Assembly (NCBI RefSeq): GCF_001425235.1
Contig: NZ_LMEA01000012.1
Location: 373,817 to 437,816 of the forward strand
Length of the DNA stretch: 64,000 nt
From: Devosia sp. Root413D1
GTDB taxonomy: Bacteria; Pseudomonadota; Alphaproteobacteria; Rhizobiales; Devosiaceae
Reading direction: 5' to 3'
Part shown: in pieces, positions 61,910-64,000 of the stretch
Position numbering within the stretch: position 1 is the stretch's first letter
Layout: every line of letters starts with the position of its first letter
The notes under the pieces: generated by a model
What the model was told of the DNA's origin: nothing
Database searches by the model: none
Seen by the model: the letters and a program-made list of their open reading frames with translations, nothing else
Made by a program: the position numbers and the translations under genes

Positions 61910-62710
61910 TCAGAAGACCGGCAGATCGGGCAGCGGTTGGTTGCGGTACTTCATCGACAGGTCAGCGAGCACGCCATCGGATTTGAGCGTGAACAGCCAG
62001 GTGTTGAGCCACTGGCGCAGGTTGTCGTTGCCCTTGGCGACGCCGATGCCGAAGTAAAAGGTCTTGAGCTTGTACTTCTGCTCGAAGTCGTCGCCGTTCT
62101 GCGCCTTCTTCAGGTAGATCTCGCCATAGTCGCCGCCACCCATGGCGTCGATCTGACCGGAAACCATGGCTTGCAGCAGCGAGGCATAATCGTCAAAGCG
62201 CAGGATCTCGATGCCCGGATTGGCCTCGGCCGCGGCGGTCAGGATGCCGTCCTCGGCGGTGCCGCGGGTGAGGCCGACCTTTTTGCCGACGAGATCGGCA
62301 TGGCTCGAAATCGCCGTGCTCTTGGGGGCGATCACCACTGCCGACTGGCCGGCATAGGGGATCGAGTAGTCGATCTGGATGGCGCGGGCCGGGGTGATCG
62401 AGAAGATCGAGACCACCGCATCGACCTGCTTGGTGAGCAGCGCCGGGATACGGCCCGGCGAGGTGACGGTGACGAACTCGACCGGCACGCCCAGCGCCTC
62501 GCCCATCTTGTTGGCGACCTCGATGTCGAAGCCAGTCGGCTTCAGTTCGGCATCGAGAAAGCCGTAGGGTGGCGTGGTGGTGTCGACGGCAATGATCAGT
62601 TTGCCGCGCGAAATGATCTCATCGACGGTCTGCGCCGAAGCGGCGGCCGGCAGCATGGCGCAGAGCCCCAGTGCCAGCCCGGCCACAACCCGTTTCAATC
62701 GATTTGGCAT
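61910..62710 (-). CDS. amino-acid-type ABC transporter substrate-binding protein
   Basis: A 266-residue family-3 solute-binding protein. A signal peptide (VVAGLALGLCAMLPAAASAQ) precedes GKLIIAVDTTTPPYGFLDAE, LKPTGFDIEVANKMGEALGV, RIPALLTKQVDAVVSIFSIT and VGLTRGTAEDGIL. Polar amino acids are the usual ligands, but in this sugar island another small acid cannot be excluded. It is the first gene of its operon, downstream (on the minus strand) of the AT-rich motif at 62921. Confidence 0.9.
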   Translation of the reverse strand: MPNRLKRVVAGLALGLCAMLPAAASAQTVDEIISRGKLIIAVDTTTPPYGFLDAELKPTGFDIEVANKMGEALGVPVEFVTVTSPGRIPALLTKQVDAVVSIFSITPARAIQIDYSIPYAGQSAVVIAPKSTAISSHADLVGKKVGLTRGTAEDGILTAAAEANPGIEILRFDDYASLLQAMVSGQIDAMGGGDYGEIYLKKAQNGDDFEQKYKLKTFYFGIGVAKGNDNLRQWLNTWLFTLKSDGVLADLSMKYRNQPLPDLPVF

Positions 62711-62793
62711 ATGTTCCCTCCCAGATGCCGAAAATGCGCCAAGTCATCCCCCGTCGTCCGGTGGCGCAGGGCCGCCGACGGCGTCGTTTTGGC

Positions 62794-62836
62794 GCGAGAT
62801 CGAACCGGAAAAGTCTGCAACTTTTCCTGATCTCGC
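62794..62836. repeat. REP-like palindrome, copy 3
   Basis: The outer arms are GCGAGATC (62794-62801) and GATCTCGC (62829-62836). The inner arms are GGAAAAGT (62807-62814) and ACTTTTCC (62820-62827) around CTGCA. The outer arms differ from copy 1 on both sides in a compensating way. It occupies part of the 342-bp gene-free stretch 62711-63052, which otherwise holds only the AT-rich motif. Confidence 0.75.
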
Positions 62837-62920
62837 TCGAGTCACGTGTCCCGACGATCGATATCGAGCCCTCTGCTCCGCCCCTCAGCGAAGCATCCTC
62901 CGACGGACTTGGTCCGTTTC

Positions 62921-62942
62921 TTATAATGGTATGCTATTATAA
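62921..62942. promoter_or_regulatory. AT-rich regulatory motif, site 6 (NIPSNAP / amino-acid ABC)
   Basis: TTATAAT (62921-62927) and ATTATAA (62936-62942) are perfect inverted arms around GGTATGCT, and the segment contains ATGCTATTATAAT as in site 3. It lies about 110 bp before the NIPSNAP gene and 210 bp before the divergent amino-acid ABC operon. Confidence 0.55.
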
Positions 62943-63052
62943 TCTTTTATAGCCGTCTATGCCGCTGATGGCTGTGCCGGAGGGTTTGTCAATCGCACCC
63001 GCATCAGGCTAATTGCGGCGGGCGCGAGAAACAGGCGCCGAGGGACAAGAGC

Positions 63053-63379
63053 ATGATTTACGAGTTGCGCATCTATACCTGCCTGCCCGGCAAGCTGCCC
63101 GACCTGCAGCGCCGGTTCGAAGACCACACGCTTGGTATCTGGAAGCGGCACGGCATTGAGCAGGCCGGGTTCTGGACCACGGTGATCGGCAACTCGATCA
63201 ACGACCTCACCTATATGGTGCGCTGGAACTCGATGGCAGAACGCGAGACCAAATGGGCGGCATTCCTCGCCGACCCGGACTGGCAGGCGGCACGCAAGGC
63301 GTCAGAGGCGAACGGACCGCTGCTGGCCAATGTGTCGAGCCAGTTCCTGACGCCGACGAGCTATTCGAGCGTGAAGTAG
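63053..63379 (+). CDS. NIPSNAP-family protein
   Basis: A 108-residue ferredoxin-like dimeric alpha-beta barrel protein of the NIPSNAP family: MIYELRIYTCLPGKLPDLQR, LGIWKRHGIEQAGFWTTVIG, LTYMVRWNSMAERETKW and FLADPDWQAARKASEANG. Small proteins of this family occur in sugar and sugar-acid catabolic clusters, but their reaction is not established. It stands alone between the AT-rich motif and a convergent GH4 gene. Confidence 0.87.
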   Translation: MIYELRIYTCLPGKLPDLQRRFEDHTLGIWKRHGIEQAGFWTTVIGNSINDLTYMVRWNSMAERETKWAAFLADPDWQAARKASEANGPLLANVSSQFLTPTSYSSVK

Positions 63380-63406
63380 TAGACTGCGAGGCCGGTGGGA
63401 GCTGCC

Positions 63407-63453
63407 CCCCACCCTTGATCCCTCCCCGCAAGGGGGAGGAATCAAGGGTGGGG
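63407..63453. terminator. stem-loop repeat between convergent genes, family D copy 2
   Basis: The outer arms CCCCACCCTTGAT (63407-63419) and ATCAAGGGTGGGG (63441-63453) are perfectly complementary, with an inner CCTCCCC-GCAA-GGGGGAGG hairpin. It has the same sequence type as 49681-49789. Its position between the convergent NIPSNAP and GH4 genes suits a bidirectional terminator, though there is no T-run. Confidence 0.55.
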
Positions 63454-63478
63454 GTCAGCTCGCACCGGCCCTGCGAGT

Positions 63479-64000
63479 TCACCGATAAGCCGGCAGCCAG
63501 TTGCCGTGCGCTTCGATCAGCCGGTCGACCAGGCTCCAGATCTCGTCGAGCGACAGCTCGGCCGCGGTGTGCGGGTCGAGCATGGCGGCGTGGTAGATGT
63601 GCTCGCGCTTGCCGGTCACGGCCGCCGCGACGGTCTGGCGCTGCACGTTGATCGAGAGCTGCATGATCGAGGCCAGGTGATCGGGGATGCGGCCGATACG
63701 GGTGGGCTGGATGCCATTGCGGTCGACATGGCAGGGCACTTCCACCACCGCGTCATCGGGCAGGTTCTCGATCAGCCCGCGATTGGGGACATTGCCGTAG
63801 ATCAGCCCGGGCTCGCCGGTGGTGAGTGAGCGGATGATGCCGGCGGCATACTCGTTGGATTGCTCGACCTCGAGCGGTGCATCGCCCTCGAGGTCGCGGC
63901 GCAGCTGGTGCCAGTCGGCGATCTGCTCTTCGCAGCGGTAGAGATATTCGCGGATGCGCAGGTTGTACTGGTCCAGCAGGTCCGGCCGGCCGCGCTTCAG
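63479..64000 (-). CDS. glycoside hydrolase family 4 (alpha-glucosidase/alpha-galactosidase type), C-terminal part
   Basis: A minus-strand frame open to the window end gives the last 173 residues of a GH4 enzyme: QSNEYAAGIIRSLTTGEPGL, YGNVPNRGLIENLPDDAVVE, VPCHVDRNGIQPTRIGRIPD, TVAAAVTGKREHIYHAAMLD and a final LSLDEIWSLVDRLIEAHGNW. GH4 enzymes use NAD and a metal ion to cleave glycosides by an oxidation-elimination route. The N-terminal half, with the NAD motif, lies outside the window. Confidence 0.87.
   Translation of the reverse strand: MKRGRPDLLDQYNLRIREYLYRCEEQIADWHQLRRDLEGDAPLEVEQSNEYAAGIIRSLTTGEPGLIYGNVPNRGLIENLPDDAVVEVPCHVDRNGIQPTRIGRIPDHLASIMQLSINVQRQTVAAAVTGKREHIYHAAMLDPHTAAELSLDEIWSLVDRLIEAHGNWLPAYR

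Overview
The window is GC-rich (roughly two thirds G+C by eye) and reads as chromosome of an alphaproteobacterium of the Hyphomicrobiales type, possibly Devosiaceae. That placement is an inference from the opgG-opgH-opgC set, an IalB-family protein, the hemP/exbBD/tonB heme block, TRAP and sugar ABC transporters, and dispersed palindromic repeats. I see no rRNA, tRNA, CRISPR array, integrase or insertion sequence.

Layout. 1-2.1 kb: a minus-strand ArsR / SRPBCC / alpha-beta hydrolase operon. 2.1-3.8 kb: a membrane-anchored protein and a PIG-V-like mannosyltransferase. 4.0-8.8 kb: periplasmic glucan synthesis and modification (opgG, a 47-codon ORF, opgH, opgC). 8.9-13.1 kb: a membrane-anchored trypsin-like protease and a MoxR / DUF58 / VWA set. 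13.2-27.4 kb: a complete aromatic route. A TRAP transporter, dehydroquinase, a shikimate/quinate dehydrogenase-like protein and a dehydroshikimate dehydratase fusion feed protocatechuate, and pcaHG, B, C, D, IJ and F take it to succinyl-CoA and acetyl-CoA. A TetR and a GntR regulator sit inside the locus, and a shared palindrome (TGTACGAA-N4-TTCGTACA or variants) lies before three of its transcription units. 27.5-36.8 kb: heme uptake (hemP, exbB, exbD, tonB, HugZ-like protein, IalB-like protein, TonB-dependent receptor, fused ABC transporter, HmuS-like protein).

36.9-64 kb is an island for sugars and sugar acids. It holds a ribose-type ABC transporter, an extracellular-solute ABC transporter and an amino-acid-type ABC transporter (the last two without ATPases), several SDRs, an aldose epimerase, a split transketolase, two enolase-superfamily dehydratases (one frameshifted), an HpcH aldolase, an SMP-30 lactonase, a NIPSNAP protein and the end of a GH4 glycosidase. 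Its most unusual part is a 2-oxoacid dehydrogenase locus. E1-alpha, E1-beta and a lipoyl domain are fused in one protein, a D-2-hydroxyacid dehydrogenase follows, and then comes a short E2-like protein whose catalytic HxxxDG motif has become AAAVSE.

Two sets of repeated sites tie this island together. One is a LacI-type operator (ATGGTACCGGAACCA-like, four sites). The other is an AT-rich motif (GCTATTATAAT-like, six sites) placed before nearly every transcription unit, including a UTRA-type GntR regulator. Several families of dispersed palindromic repeats with compensatory changes lie between genes throughout the window.
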